A stretch of 64,000 bases of DNA from an uncultured Saprospiraceae bacterium (lineage in GTDB: Bacteria; Bacteroidota; Bacteroidia; Chitinophagales; Saprospiraceae). Numbering within the stretch: the stretch's first letter is position 1; each line of letters opens with the position of its first letter. Position numbers and translations under genes: made by a program. The notes under the pieces are model-generated. The model was not told the DNA's origin. It ran no database searches and saw nothing but the letters and a program-made list of their open reading frames with translations. The stretch is taken from NCBI GenBank assembly GCA_937951615.1, contig CALFBH010000001.1, positions 84,061 to 148,060 on the forward strand. The letters run 5' to 3'. Positions 8,725 to 19,249 of this stretch are shown piece by piece.

Positions 8725-10752
8725 ATGTCCTTCAAACTCATATCCAATTTCAAACCCACAGGCGACCAACCCGAAGCCATACGTCAACTTGTAGAAGGGA
8801 TAGAAACCGGCGAACCTGCACAAACCTTGCTGGGCGTCACAGGTTCCGGCAAAACTTTTACGATGGCGAATGTCATCAAAGAGCTTCAGCGTCCTACCCT
8901 TATCCTTACCCACAATAAAACATTGACTGCGCAATTGTACGGTGAATTTAAGCAATTTTTTCCTGACAATGCAGTGGAGTATTTTGTGTCCTATTACGAC
9001 TATTATCAACCGGAAGCCTATATGGCGGTAACGGATACTTTTATAGAAAAAGACCTGCAAATCAATCAGGAAATTGACAAACTTCGCTTACGGGCAACCT
9101 CTTCTTTGCTGTCGGGCAGGCGGGATATTATTGTCGTGGCTTCGGTGTCCTGCATCTACGGTATGGGAAATCCTGATGATTATGAAACAGCCATCATTCG
9201 ACTGACCAAAGGCATGGTGCTGAGTAGAAATACTTTTTTATTTAACTTGGTAAACAGTCTCTATTCGCGGACGGAAGCCGACTTTACACGTGGCTCATTT
9301 CGGGTGCGGGGCGACACAGTGGATATTAATCTGCCTTATAATGACGAAGGTGTTCGTATCGTGTTTTTCGGAGATGAAATAGAGGAATTATATCGTATTG
9401 AAATAGAAACAGGCAAGACCATTGAAGCAGTAACAGATATAGCTGTTTTTCCAGCCAATCTCTACATCGCACCCCGCGACCGCCTGCAAATGATTATCCG
9501 AGAGATAGAAGATGAGCTACAGGAGCAAAGCAAATATTTTGAACGGGAAAGCCGCTTCCTGGAAGCCAAGCGCATTCGCGAGCGCACGACTTTTGATCTG
9601 GAAATGATGCGCGAACTAGGCTATTGTCAAGGGGTGGAAAATTACTCCCGCTTTTTCGACCGTCGTCGTCCAGGACAACGTCCGTTTTGTTTGCTAGACT
9701 ATTTTCCGGATGATTATCTGATGTTTATTGACGAAAGTCACGTCACAATTCCTCAATTGCGTGGCATGTATGGTGGTGACCGAAAACGCAAATTGAATTT
9801 GGTCAATTATGGTTTTCGACTGCCTTCTGCCATTGATAATCGCCCACTGGAATTTCCGGAAACGGAGAGCCTGATGAATCAGGTGGTTTACGTAAGTGCG
9901 ACGCCGAGTGACTATGAGTTGGAGCAAACGGGTGGTGTAATTGTGGAGCAGATTGTACGTCCGACTGGTTTATTGGATCCGCCTATCGAAGTTCGACCTA
10001 GTGTCAATCAGGTGGATGACTTGCTGGATGAAATCAACCAACGAATAGCCGTGGATGAACGTGTTTTGGTCACGACACTCACCAAGCGGATGTCGGAAGA
10101 ATTGGCAAAATACTTAGCGAATGTCAATATCAAATGTCGCTATATCCATTCAGAAATTGATACCATGGAACGGGTAGAAATTTTGCGCGATTTGCGGCTG
10201 GGTGAATTTGATGTACTGGTTGGTGTAAACCTACTTCGGGAAGGGTTGGATTTGCCAGAAGTTTCGCTGGTGGCTATCCTAGATGCGGACAAGGAGGGCT
10301 TTCTGCGGAATGCTCGTTCGCTGACCCAAACGGCTGGTCGAGCTGCCCGTAACTCTAATGGGAAGGTCATCATGTATGCCGATAAAACCACCAACTCCAT
10401 GCGGCTGACCATTGATGAAACCAATCGACGCCGTTCTATACAAATTGCTTATAACGAAAAACACAATATAACTCCAACGACCGTCTCCAAGTCAAAAGAC
10501 GAAATTCGACGCCAGTCTTCCATTCTTGATGTTCGTGCCAGCGTGGATCCTAATGCCTATATAGAGCCAGAAGAAGCCAGCATAGCCGCCGACCCAATAG
10601 TAGGCTACATGAATACGGAACAGTTAGAAAAAGCCATTCAGCAGACAGAAAGGAGAATGAAAAAAGCAGCCAAAGATTTAGATTTTATTACTGCTGCCCA
10701 GCATCGAGATGAAATGCGGGCTTTGCAGAAGATGTTGAAAGATAAAGCGTAA
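8725..10752 (+). CDS. uvrB: Excinuclease ABC subunit B
   Basis: 675-residue UvrB, the damage-verifying DNA helicase-like subunit of nucleotide excision repair, which partners UvrA and UvrC. Walker A GVTGSGKT lies at residues 37-44. The beta-hairpin segment YFVSYYDYYQPEAY that grips DNA is intact, and the helicase motifs DESH, VSATPSDYE and LREGLDLPEV are all present. A C-terminal UVR domain (LEKAIQQTERRMKKAAKDLDFITAAQHRDEM) is present for UvrC contact. Length and order are canonical. It probably forms a transcription unit of its own: 53 bp after the permease and about 100 bp before a large exported protein. Confidence 0.98.
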   Translation: MSFKLISNFKPTGDQPEAIRQLVEGIETGEPAQTLLGVTGSGKTFTMANVIKELQRPTLILTHNKTLTAQLYGEFKQFFPDNAVEYFVSYYDYYQPEAYMAVTDTFIEKDLQINQEIDKLRLRATSSLLSGRRDIIVVASVSCIYGMGNPDDYETAIIRLTKGMVLSRNTFLFNLVNSLYSRTEADFTRGSFRVRGDTVDINLPYNDEGVRIVFFGDEIEELYRIEIETGKTIEAVTDIAVFPANLYIAPRDRLQMIIREIEDELQEQSKYFERESRFLEAKRIRERTTFDLEMMRELGYCQGVENYSRFFDRRRPGQRPFCLLDYFPDDYLMFIDESHVTIPQLRGMYGGDRKRKLNLVNYGFRLPSAIDNRPLEFPETESLMNQVVYVSATPSDYELEQTGGVIVEQIVRPTGLLDPPIEVRPSVNQVDDLLDEINQRIAVDERVLVTTLTKRMSEELAKYLANVNIKCRYIHSEIDTMERVEILRDLRLGEFDVLVGVNLLREGLDLPEVSLVAILDADKEGFLRNARSLTQTAGRAARNSNGKVIMYADKTTNSMRLTIDETNRRRSIQIAYNEKHNITPTTVSKSKDEIRRQSSILDVRASVDPNAYIEPEEASIAADPIVGYMNTEQLEKAIQQTERRMKKAAKDLDFITAAQHRDEMRALQKMLKDKA

Positions 10753-10855
10753 AATTTAAGCCTTCAACATTTTAAGGAACTGTGAGAAAATAAGATTAAG
10801 TGGTGTAATGTTTTTTGTGTGCAAAATATATGGTTTCAAAAAAAATACAGTTACA

Positions 10856-13800
10856 ATGTTTAAATTAAAGCAAATTCTCATTTTTTGTTGTCTTTTTTCC
10901 AATTTATCAGCTCAGGAGATACCAGATTATTATGAGTTATTAAAATCGGAAGACCCCAATATTCATCAAATTCATGAGGCTTATAATGCTTATTACCAAG
11001 ATCATGAATGGGAAAAAGATCAATACTTTCGAGCTTACAGAGAGTTTATTAGAGCGTACAAACTTTCTGATTTTGATGAAGCGGGCAATCCGATTAAACC
11101 TTCTTTCAATCAACACAAAAGTGCTGGTAGTGCAGCAGCAGTAGGTGGGGAATGGACATCCATGCCCGTAAAGATAGACCGAAATGATTGTTATTATACA
11201 GGACAAAACGGGGTACTCAGTGCCATAGATGTCGAGGTCAATAATCCTAATGTCGTGTATGCAGGCACGCTAGCAGGCGAACTTTTTAAATCAAGCGATA
11301 AAGGATTAACTTGGTCAGAGACATTAATTAATAATTTGCCAGAGATTGGCAATGTGAATAATATAAAAATAGCACATTCCGATAGCTCAATCATATATGC
11401 AGCAACGGACGCAGGGCTTATAAAGAGTGCCGATGGAGGAAATACTTTTGATATGACCACTATTGACTACCGAAGTTCTTTTCCGAATATCAACTATGGT
11501 GGAGATGATTATAGGAGCGAATATATGTACGTTGATGTTGCCAATGATGATTCCGACAAAGTGGTAACGACGGACATCAATCCCAGTAATCTGAATACCT
11601 TTGTCGCGGTATCTCAAGATGGCGGACAAAATTGGAATAAATATGCTTTTGGGTATAAAAATTTTCCGGTAGATGTAAAATTTCATCCGACCAATTCTAA
11701 CATTATATATACGCTGATATTGGAAAGTAGTACAAAAAAATTTAGTTTTTATAAATCTACCGATTCTGGATTGTCATTCCAACAAATCACCAACGGATTC
11801 CCTGTCAATAACAACCCCAACCAACAGGAAAACAGAACAAGGATAGCCCTTTCGCAAGCTCAACCCAATTTGGTGGCTTTGTATTTCAATGTCAATAATG
11901 AAGGAACAGGCTTTTACAAATCTACTGATTCGGGCGACTCTTTTTCCAAAGTTTGTTGTGGAAATACAACTGATATCGTCAATAATGCTTCCGGCAATCG
12001 TGATTTCTTTGGAGAAGGAATGAATGGTGTACAAATCAGATGGGCAACTAAGTTTGCTATATCTGATACTGACTCCAACTTCGTAGTGGCAGCTACTAAT
12101 CGCGCACCTCGACTTTCATTTAATCAGATGCAAGATTGGTTTTGGACACCTCAGCAAATAAATGTAAGTAACCAGCCTTATAACGTCATGAGTTCCACCT
12201 GCGGTACTCAAATGCACGGAGACCTAAAAGACATCATCATTCGCGGAGACGATATATGGATAGCCAATGACGGCGGCTTAGCCCTGTCGGAAGATAAAGG
12301 GCAAACATTTACAGAAAGAGCGGACGGAATTCCGGTCACTATGGCACTAGGTTTTGATATGACCCAAGACAGAAGAGATGTCATCGTTGCGGCGATGGAT
12401 CACAATGGTATCATCGTAAGAGACCAATCCATATATGGCGAAAATTGGAAACCTCTAGGCGGAGGCGATGCGAGTAATGCTTCAATCAATCCCATTGATA
12501 ACCTTTGGCTGTATGGCCGCCCTTCGGGAGATGTTTTGTTTAGAAGACCCGAAACAGGACCTTCTCATAGTCATCCAAGCTATACGGGACTTAATGTAAA
12601 TTTGGGAAGCGGATACTTTTCGCGGTTCAATAACGTACAGTTTCATCCGAATAATTATTATACATTATATATAGTTGATTATCAAAATTTTAAAATAAAA
12701 AAGAGTACGGATAATGGCATTAATTGGCAAGATATTTTGGATATTCAATCAGGAAATAACTGGTCTTATGCAGAGGTAAAAGTCAGTCATTCCAATCCTG
12801 ATGTCCTATATGTATCGGATTATTCTAATTGGAATAGCACACTAAGTCGTTCTGCAAATGGCGGACAAACATGGAATAATATACTGCCTAATAATATCCC
12901 CAGCGGGTATAGAGTTCGCAACATTGAAATTGATAGCGAAGACCCAAATGTTGCTTGGTTGACCTTAAATAATAATTACAATCCGATAGTGTATAAAACA
13001 ACTGATGGAGGAGCAACATGGACAGATTATTCGGCAGGATTAGATGGTTATAAAATATACTCAATTATACATCAAAAAGGTGCCAGTCAAGGCGTTTATG
13101 TAGGTACACGCAGTGGAGTATATTACATAGATAACACCTTGTCTTCCTGGGTAAAATATGGCACCGACATGGATGGGCGCAACATATCTTTTCTCAAAAT
13201 AAATTATGCTTATAACATAATAAGAGCCGGCACTATAGCCGGGATATGGGAAAATGACCTTTACCAAACCAATGCCCCACAAGCCAATATCTCTATGGAT
13301 AATAATGAGATAGATTGTGGAGAAATTATCAACTTTGCAGACCACTCGGCAGCAAGCGTGAATGCGACATATAGTTGGAGCTTTCCGGGAGGTGTACCGA
13401 CAAGCTCTACCGATGAACGTCCGCAGGTCATCTATCCCGATCCCGGCAGTTATAGTGCGACCCTTACAGTGACGGACGAAAACGGCACAGATACCTACAC
13501 TTATAATGATATTACGGTCAATGCAACTGCATGTACAGATTTCTATTTGTGCAATTCCGTCCAACTCATAGGTGTTTCAGGTATTAGCGAAAGTTCTTAT
13601 TATAATAATGAACGTATTGCCCAAACATTGGATGGAGACCCAAACACACATTGGCACAACAACTGGCCCACCAATGCCCCAATGCCACACACTCTCGATT
13701 ATGATTTGGGCGAAACTTACAGCATCAACGGATTCAGATTACTCAACAGACCAGACAACTCCAATGGCTGGACCAAAGATATAGAATTGTATGGCAGTAC

Positions 13801-14773
13801 CGATAATAGCAACTGGACTTTACTCACCTCAGAGTCACTACCTTCTACTTCTGTCTGGCAAACTATTTTATTTCCCACGGCTACTGCGCGATATTTTAGA
13901 ATAAAAATTCTTTCCAATCAAGACGGAAATAATGTTTCAGCCCTTGCCGAAATAGAAATAATCGGACACAGTGACTCGGATGGTGACAATGTGTGTGATT
14001 TTCAAGATGACTGTCCGCTTGAATATGGCGATATGGCGGATAGTGGCTGCCCCACTTGCATTATCTTCGACATGAAAGTTTTATTGGAAGGAGGCTATGA
14101 TACTACCTCTAATGAAATGACCACTACGCTTAATACAGAACGTGGGTTATTGCCCGGACAAACTCCTTCTAATATCTTAGCAACACCTACATCAGCAGGA
14201 CAACCTTATAGTACTATTCCCTGGAGTTATAATGGTGGAGAGGGTTCAGACTGGACGGATGTCAATTATTCTGCTGATGTAGTGGACTGGATATTGGTTT
14301 CTTTCAGGACGGATATTGATAAAAACACCGAGGTTGGCCAGGCTGCCGCATTACTGAATAAAAGTGGTGCTATTGATTTTCCGACCTGTGCATTACTCAA
14401 TCAGGGCATAGATTCAGTCTATGTAATTATTGAACACCGCAATCATATAGGCATCATGTCGCCACAAAAAGTTGCCATACTGAATGGCACATTGAACTTT
14501 GATTTTCGTACAACAGACAGTTATAGGGATTCCACAAGTTCAGGACAAAAACAATTGCCCAATGGAATCTGGTGTATGTTTGCAGGAGACATTGACCAGT
14601 CAGATTTTCCAAGCTATGATATAAACGGTACAGATAAGGCTGTCTGGCTTCCTGAAAACGGACTTTTTTATCAATATTCTAAAGCAGATACAGATATGAA
14701 TGGTGATGTAAACGGGGGAGACAAAGCGCTTTGGGATAAAAATAATGGAGTATCTTCTAGAGTGCCAAAATAA
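10856..14773 (+). CDS. Secreted Asp-box beta-propeller with PKD, discoidin and SSRVPK-terminal module
   Basis: 1,305 residues from the ATG at 10856, which opens a clean signal peptide (MFKLKQILIFCCLFSNLSAQ); the longer ATG at 10808 adds residues ahead of it and is less likely. Residues ~90-800 form a sialidase/sortilin/GH74-like propeller with many Asp-box turns (SSDKGLTW, SADGGNTF, SQDGGQNW, STDSGLSF, STDNGINW, SANGGQTW, TTDGGATW). A PKD domain follows (~805-890; YSWSFPGG...GSYSATLTVTD), then an F5/8-type C discoidin domain (~900-1040), a short Asp-rich thrombospondin-3-like linker, and the shared 238-residue C-terminal module (1068-1305) ending SSRVPK. No catalytic residues could be assigned, so glycan binding or hydrolysis is inference. 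First of five consecutive exported proteins; uvrB is upstream and unrelated. Confidence 0.85.
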   Translation: MFKLKQILIFCCLFSNLSAQEIPDYYELLKSEDPNIHQIHEAYNAYYQDHEWEKDQYFRAYREFIRAYKLSDFDEAGNPIKPSFNQHKSAGSAAAVGGEWTSMPVKIDRNDCYYTGQNGVLSAIDVEVNNPNVVYAGTLAGELFKSSDKGLTWSETLINNLPEIGNVNNIKIAHSDSSIIYAATDAGLIKSADGGNTFDMTTIDYRSSFPNINYGGDDYRSEYMYVDVANDDSDKVVTTDINPSNLNTFVAVSQDGGQNWNKYAFGYKNFPVDVKFHPTNSNIIYTLILESSTKKFSFYKSTDSGLSFQQITNGFPVNNNPNQQENRTRIALSQAQPNLVALYFNVNNEGTGFYKSTDSGDSFSKVCCGNTTDIVNNASGNRDFFGEGMNGVQIRWATKFAISDTDSNFVVAATNRAPRLSFNQMQDWFWTPQQINVSNQPYNVMSSTCGTQMHGDLKDIIIRGDDIWIANDGGLALSEDKGQTFTERADGIPVTMALGFDMTQDRRDVIVAAMDHNGIIVRDQSIYGENWKPLGGGDASNASINPIDNLWLYGRPSGDVLFRRPETGPSHSHPSYTGLNVNLGSGYFSRFNNVQFHPNNYYTLYIVDYQNFKIKKSTDNGINWQDILDIQSGNNWSYAEVKVSHSNPDVLYVSDYSNWNSTLSRSANGGQTWNNILPNNIPSGYRVRNIEIDSEDPNVAWLTLNNNYNPIVYKTTDGGATWTDYSAGLDGYKIYSIIHQKGASQGVYVGTRSGVYYIDNTLSSWVKYGTDMDGRNISFLKINYAYNIIRAGTIAGIWENDLYQTNAPQANISMDNNEIDCGEIINFADHSAASVNATYSWSFPGGVPTSSTDERPQVIYPDPGSYSATLTVTDENGTDTYTYNDITVNATACTDFYLCNSVQLIGVSGISESSYYNNERIAQTLDGDPNTHWHNNWPTNAPMPHTLDYDLGETYSINGFRLLNRPDNSNGWTKDIELYGSTDNSNWTLLTSESLPSTSVWQTILFPTATARYFRIKILSNQDGNNVSALAEIEIIGHSDSDGDNVCDFQDDCPLEYGDMADSGCPTCIIFDMKVLLEGGYDTTSNEMTTTLNTERGLLPGQTPSNILATPTSAGQPYSTIPWSYNGGEGSDWTDVNYSADVVDWILVSFRTDIDKNTEVGQAAALLNKSGAIDFPTCALLNQGIDSVYVIIEHRNHIGIMSPQKVAILNGTLNFDFRTTDSYRDSTSSGQKQLPNGIWCMFAGDIDQSDFPSYDINGTDKAVWLPENGLFYQYSKADTDMNGDVNGGDKALWDKNNGVSSRVPK

Positions 14774-14978
14774 ACAGATCAAATCAGGGCTAATATGGCG
14801 AAAAACATGTCGCAGCTACGCAGCTAGTTCAGCATTCTTGTTGGAAATATAGCCCCATCCGAGCGATATGTTTGATAGAAATATTGAGCAGTAAGATTTT
14901 TAAAAGTGTCGTAGGTGCGACTATTGGTAAATGTATTTGAGAGTCATCGTAAAAGAATTGTAATACTAAGAATTACTA

Positions 14979-15010
14979 TTGAAAAGGATAAGCATTTTTG
15001 CTTACATTTG
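14979..15010 (+). promoter_or_regulatory. Candidate Bacteroidota promoter upstream of the lamin-tail/CotH gene
   Basis: TTG at 14979-14981 followed after 21 bp by TACATTTG at 15003-15010 fits the -33 TTTG / -7 TAnnTTTG arrangement. The predicted start of transcription (around 15016) falls after the TTG at 14998, which argues that translation begins at the ATG at 15043. Confidence 0.5.
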
Positions 15011-15042
15011 GAGTGATTTTTACAACAAATAATACACAATTT

Positions 15043-18000
15043 ATGCTTATTCTAAACCTTTCTTGTTTGAATAAAAAATTACTTTTCATCTCACTTTTTA
15101 TCAGTTTTCACTTTCTACTTATTGCGCAGTCCGTGGTCATTAATGAACTTAATTATCGGGTAAAAAAAGCCGATGAGCAGGTTCAGTATATAGAATTATA
15201 CAACACAAGCAATCAAACAATAGACCTGTCGGGCTGGGTGATAGAAGAAGCTGTTTATTATCAAATCCCTTCTGGTACGATGCTTAATGCAAACAGTTAC
15301 CTTATTGTTGCGGACAATATCAATGCGATACAAAACGAATTTAATATTCCTGGAGGCGTGGCCGTTCTTGGTCCCTGGAAAGATAAACTGAACGACAATG
15401 GAGAAAGAATCAATCTTCGCAATTCCAACTATGAGTTTATAGACCAGGTAGCTTATAGCGGCTGGCAGGAATGGCCCAATACCAAAAACGGTGCTGTACG
15501 GTCTATTCAAAAAATGCACCCATTACTACCCGGCGAATACGGAGGATCATGGGATGGAAAAACACCGACACCCGGTAGGGCTAATAGTTCTATATTAGTC
15601 CCCGATCCGGCTACAGTTTCCGTTGTAAAAGAAATAGCGCACAGCCCGGAAAATCCTGTATCTGGCGAAGCTGTAGAAATAGAAGTGGAGATAGCAAATA
15701 ATGGACAAAATTCAGGCACTACCGTAAACCTTGAGTACCAAATCGTCACGCCCGGAAATTATATAAGAAGAGCAAGTTCATCCTATAATACCGGTTGGAT
15801 TCCACTCGACATGAGAGATGATGGACAAGGGCAGGATGCTACTGCTAATGATGGCACTTACACCACAGAAATTCCAGCTAACGTACAAGTCCACAGGCGA
15901 TTGATTCGCTATCGAGTTACCGTACAAAATAATAATGGATTCAGTAAAACCTTCCCCGACCCGGAATTTGATGAAGCCAATTATGCTTATTATGTGTATG
16001 ATGGTTTTCCTACTTATAATGGTTATGATATCACACAGCTCAATGAAATGCAAAGCATTCAGGTCATTGCAGATTTGGATAATACGAGCAGCGTAACAGT
16101 TGTTTATGGAGGCGAAATATACGACCATGTCGATTTTTCTTTTCAGAATTTTTATAATGCTTCCCGAAAAAATATACGCTTCAATTTTAATTCGGGACAT
16201 TCTGTAAAAGTCGCGAATGATTTTGGACAGGATTACGAAGTAAGAAGAGATAAGCTGAGCTTGTCGGGAACTTATATGAATGACATCAATGGACATGGAC
16301 TGACAGAATCTTTGATTTTTAAATTATTTGAACTCAATAATTCTACGGCTTCTTATGCCGACTACACCCAGCTGCGAATCGTAAGTGATTCAAATGAAAA
16401 TGCAGGTGGAAACGATGGTGATTTTTGGGGCGTCTATGTCATCAGAGATTATGTGAGATATGGTGGTGCAGGAATTGACGGCGATTTTCTGGCACAACGA
16501 AAATTGCCGGATGGTAATATATATGGCTATAAAAATTTTCGTTTGCACCACGAAGGTGCTGATGGACCTTATGGTATAAATAATTCGGTTTATACAGATT
16601 GGAACAACACTTTAGGGGATTCGCAGGATGGTTGTTCTTCCTGTAGTGTGCCTGGTATTTCTCAGAATTATATAGAGGCTAATCTTGATTTGGACAATCA
16701 TTTTGGTTTTATGGCTGCGCAGGAGTTTGTTGCCAATAATGAAACCAATTATGCAGGACAACATTGCTATTTTGAATACTATAATCCTGAAAATCAGAAA
16801 TGGCAGATTTTTCCTGATGATTTTAATGCCGCATTTGGCGCACCAAGAGATGAAGTCGCCTTGTATGATCGTTCTGACTGCGACCCTGATGAAGATGTAA
16901 AAGGTCCTTTAAAAGAACAATTGACTGCTCATAATTCATTGCGAATACGTTTTGAAAATACGATAAGAAGTGGTGTGGATTTATTGTATAATGAAGACCA
17001 GGGCGAATTTCTGGTGGACAATGAAGCCGCTAAAATTTATAATCAAAATGCAGCTTATTCCTGGACAAATCTGGATAAAACACGCTGGGGGCAGCCTTAT
17101 TCGGATTATGCTGATGTAAAACAATGGTATAAAGACTATATCGACGACAGAAAAGATTACCTCAATAATACCTACGGTAGCGGAAAAATTCCCAACAAGC
17201 CAAGCATCAATTATACTGGACCAGCAGGCTTTCCTCTCGACCAACTGACTTTTCAGAACAGCGCATTTGCAGACCCACAGGGAGTCAATACATTTGCTTC
17301 ATTAGAATGGAGAATTGGAGAATGGTCAGACCCTGCAAATCCCGTTTACGATGATAGAGAAGACGATATTTATGAAATTATACCTGTCTGGTTAAGTGGC
17401 AAAGTCAATACATTTTCAAACACTTATACTGTGGATGGCAAGGGGCTCAGACAAGGACACACCTATCGGGTAAGGGTCAAATATACAGACAATACGGGAA
17501 GAGAAAGTCGCTGGTCAGATCCTATTGAATTTATTGCTGGTGCACCTCTCAATGCCGCTACATCACCCTTAGTGATTAGCGAAATTATGTACAATCCCAA
17601 AGCGGATTGTGGGAATGAATTTATTGAAATTACCAATGCAGGGAATACCAGCGTCAGTCTTGATGGATACTATTTTGCAGATGGCGTCGAATACAGTTTT
17701 CCAAGAGGACAATCACTTGCGGCAGGCAACAGACTTATAATAGCAAAAGACAGCCTTGCTTTTACCTATCAATATGGCTTTGCACCTTTCGGTGAATATC
17801 AAAAACAGCTCAGCGATGTCGGTGAGCGGATTGAATTGCGGGGTACTTATGATGTCGTGGAGGATGTAGTGACCTATAGCAATACCTGGGGCAATGGAAG
17901 CCCTAATGACGCCTTAGAACTCATTGACCCACAACTCGATAATTCCAACCCAAATAATTGGGCAAAACGTTCAAGTATTTGTGGTTCGCCTGAAGCCGAA

Positions 18001-18993
18001 TATGAAAATATCCCTTATGCAGCAGACGATAATTTTGATATTTTGAATGATGCTACCCTGTCGGGGAATGTATTATTAAATGATAATTTTTTCAATACCG
18101 TAAATGCGGAGGTTACCACCATACCGATTAATGGAATCCTGACTTTTAATAATGACGGCTCATTCACCTACATACCTAATCCTAATTTCAATGGAACAGA
18201 TAGCTTTGTATACCAGATATGCACCAGTCCAGCATACTGTGACCAAGGAACAGTCAACATCAATGTAGAATCCGGCTGTATTGAACTCAACCTTCATGTC
18301 TTGCTGGAAGGCAATTACGACCCAGCAACAGGAGACATGACCACTACTCAAAATACATTACGTGGATTGCTCCCAGGACAAACACCAGCCAGCAATTTAG
18401 TAACACCAACCCCTGCTGGGCAACCCTATAATACAGCCCCCTGGAACTATAACGGGACAGAAGGAGCAAGCTGGACAGACGCTGAATATACAGATGATAT
18501 GGTGGACTGGGTACTGGTTTCTTTCAGAACAGGTATAGAGAAGAATACAGAGGTCGCACAGGCCGCAGCAGTTCTAAATAAAGACGGCAGCCTCTATTTT
18601 TTCGACTGTGGGTTGGAAAATGAAGGCTTCAGTTCGCTCTACATTCTTATAGAACATCGCAACCACATGGGGGTTATGTCGCCAATCGCTATATCTGTAA
18701 ATAATGGGATGCTGACTTATGATTTTCGGCAAAACGATACATATAGAGACATCACGAGTTATGGACAAAAACAATTACCTACAGGCGAATGGGTAATGTT
18801 TGCAGGAGATGGCAATCAGCTAGATATGCCAAGCTACGACATACAGGCGCAAGACAAAGCATTATGGCTGATAGAGAATGGGGTGTTTAATCAATACACC
18901 AACACCGATTTTAATTTGGATGGCGATGTCAATGGAGCAGATAAAGCCCTCTGGGATGCGAATAATGGGGTGTCTTCGAGGGTGCCGAAATAA
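15043..18993 (+). CDS. Secreted lamin-tail / CotH-like protein with SSRVPK-terminal module
   Basis: 1,316 residues from ATG 15043, which gives a signal peptide (NKKLLFISLFISFHFLLIAQ). A TTG at 14998 is rejected because it precedes the predicted transcription start. Domains in order: lamin-tail domain (~30-155, VVINELNYR...DLSGWVI); Ig-like segment; a CotH-kinase-like region (~300-600) with the characteristic late block in which N-N-Y-x6-YY is followed by WQIFPDDFNAAFG; a fibronectin-like segment (~680-790); a second lamin-tail domain (~841-960, VISEIMYNP); a cadherin/Tandem-95-like domain (~990-1076, GSFTYIPNPNFNGTDSFVYQ); and the shared C-terminal module (1079-1316). CotH proteins are secreted atypical kinases; whether this copy is active is not clear. 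Second member of the exported cluster. Confidence 0.82.
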   Translation: MLILNLSCLNKKLLFISLFISFHFLLIAQSVVINELNYRVKKADEQVQYIELYNTSNQTIDLSGWVIEEAVYYQIPSGTMLNANSYLIVADNINAIQNEFNIPGGVAVLGPWKDKLNDNGERINLRNSNYEFIDQVAYSGWQEWPNTKNGAVRSIQKMHPLLPGEYGGSWDGKTPTPGRANSSILVPDPATVSVVKEIAHSPENPVSGEAVEIEVEIANNGQNSGTTVNLEYQIVTPGNYIRRASSSYNTGWIPLDMRDDGQGQDATANDGTYTTEIPANVQVHRRLIRYRVTVQNNNGFSKTFPDPEFDEANYAYYVYDGFPTYNGYDITQLNEMQSIQVIADLDNTSSVTVVYGGEIYDHVDFSFQNFYNASRKNIRFNFNSGHSVKVANDFGQDYEVRRDKLSLSGTYMNDINGHGLTESLIFKLFELNNSTASYADYTQLRIVSDSNENAGGNDGDFWGVYVIRDYVRYGGAGIDGDFLAQRKLPDGNIYGYKNFRLHHEGADGPYGINNSVYTDWNNTLGDSQDGCSSCSVPGISQNYIEANLDLDNHFGFMAAQEFVANNETNYAGQHCYFEYYNPENQKWQIFPDDFNAAFGAPRDEVALYDRSDCDPDEDVKGPLKEQLTAHNSLRIRFENTIRSGVDLLYNEDQGEFLVDNEAAKIYNQNAAYSWTNLDKTRWGQPYSDYADVKQWYKDYIDDRKDYLNNTYGSGKIPNKPSINYTGPAGFPLDQLTFQNSAFADPQGVNTFASLEWRIGEWSDPANPVYDDREDDIYEIIPVWLSGKVNTFSNTYTVDGKGLRQGHTYRVRVKYTDNTGRESRWSDPIEFIAGAPLNAATSPLVISEIMYNPKADCGNEFIEITNAGNTSVSLDGYYFADGVEYSFPRGQSLAAGNRLIIAKDSLAFTYQYGFAPFGEYQKQLSDVGERIELRGTYDVVEDVVTYSNTWGNGSPNDALELIDPQLDNSNPNNWAKRSSICGSPEAEYENIPYAADDNFDILNDATLSGNVLLNDNFFNTVNAEVTTIPINGILTFNNDGSFTYIPNPNFNGTDSFVYQICTSPAYCDQGTVNINVESGCIELNLHVLLEGNYDPATGDMTTTQNTLRGLLPGQTPASNLVTPTPAGQPYNTAPWNYNGTEGASWTDAEYTDDMVDWVLVSFRTGIEKNTEVAQAAAVLNKDGSLYFFDCGLENEGFSSLYILIEHRNHMGVMSPIAISVNNGMLTYDFRQNDTYRDITSYGQKQLPTGEWVMFAGDGNQLDMPSYDIQAQDKALWLIENGVFNQYTNTDFNLDGDVNGADKALWDANNGVSSRVPK

Positions 18994-18998
18994 AAGCC

Positions 18999-19104
18999 TA
19001 AGTGGAAGTACAAATCCAAACGTCAAATTCAAATTCAAAAAACTATTGACAATAAGCCAATTAGTCAAATTGAAAGTGGCGTTTAGTTGAGTCCAAGCAC
19101 TTAC
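18999..19104 (+). repeat. 106-bp dispersed repeat, copy A
   Basis: This segment begins 6 bp after the preceding stop codon and is repeated in inverted orientation at 55088-55193. By eye the two copies differ at about two positions over 106 bp. It is bounded by taagtgg and by gtccaagcacttac. It contains no ORF. Confidence 0.85.
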
Positions 19105-19249
19105 CTCAAAGAATCAATAAAGTCTATTAAAAAATAGGCACTACGTTGAAAACCTATACTACAATATGTGGTTTATGTAGTCTTTGCGCTTAGGCGATTA
19201 ATATTCAAGGCGCAAAAAATATTATAATTATTTTGAAAAATCTATCCTG

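Noticed and set aside
13061..13564. 167-codon reverse-strand frame inside the first exported protein
   Set aside because: Overlaps PKD/propeller coding sequence with clear family motifs on the + strand; the antisense product has no recognisable features.
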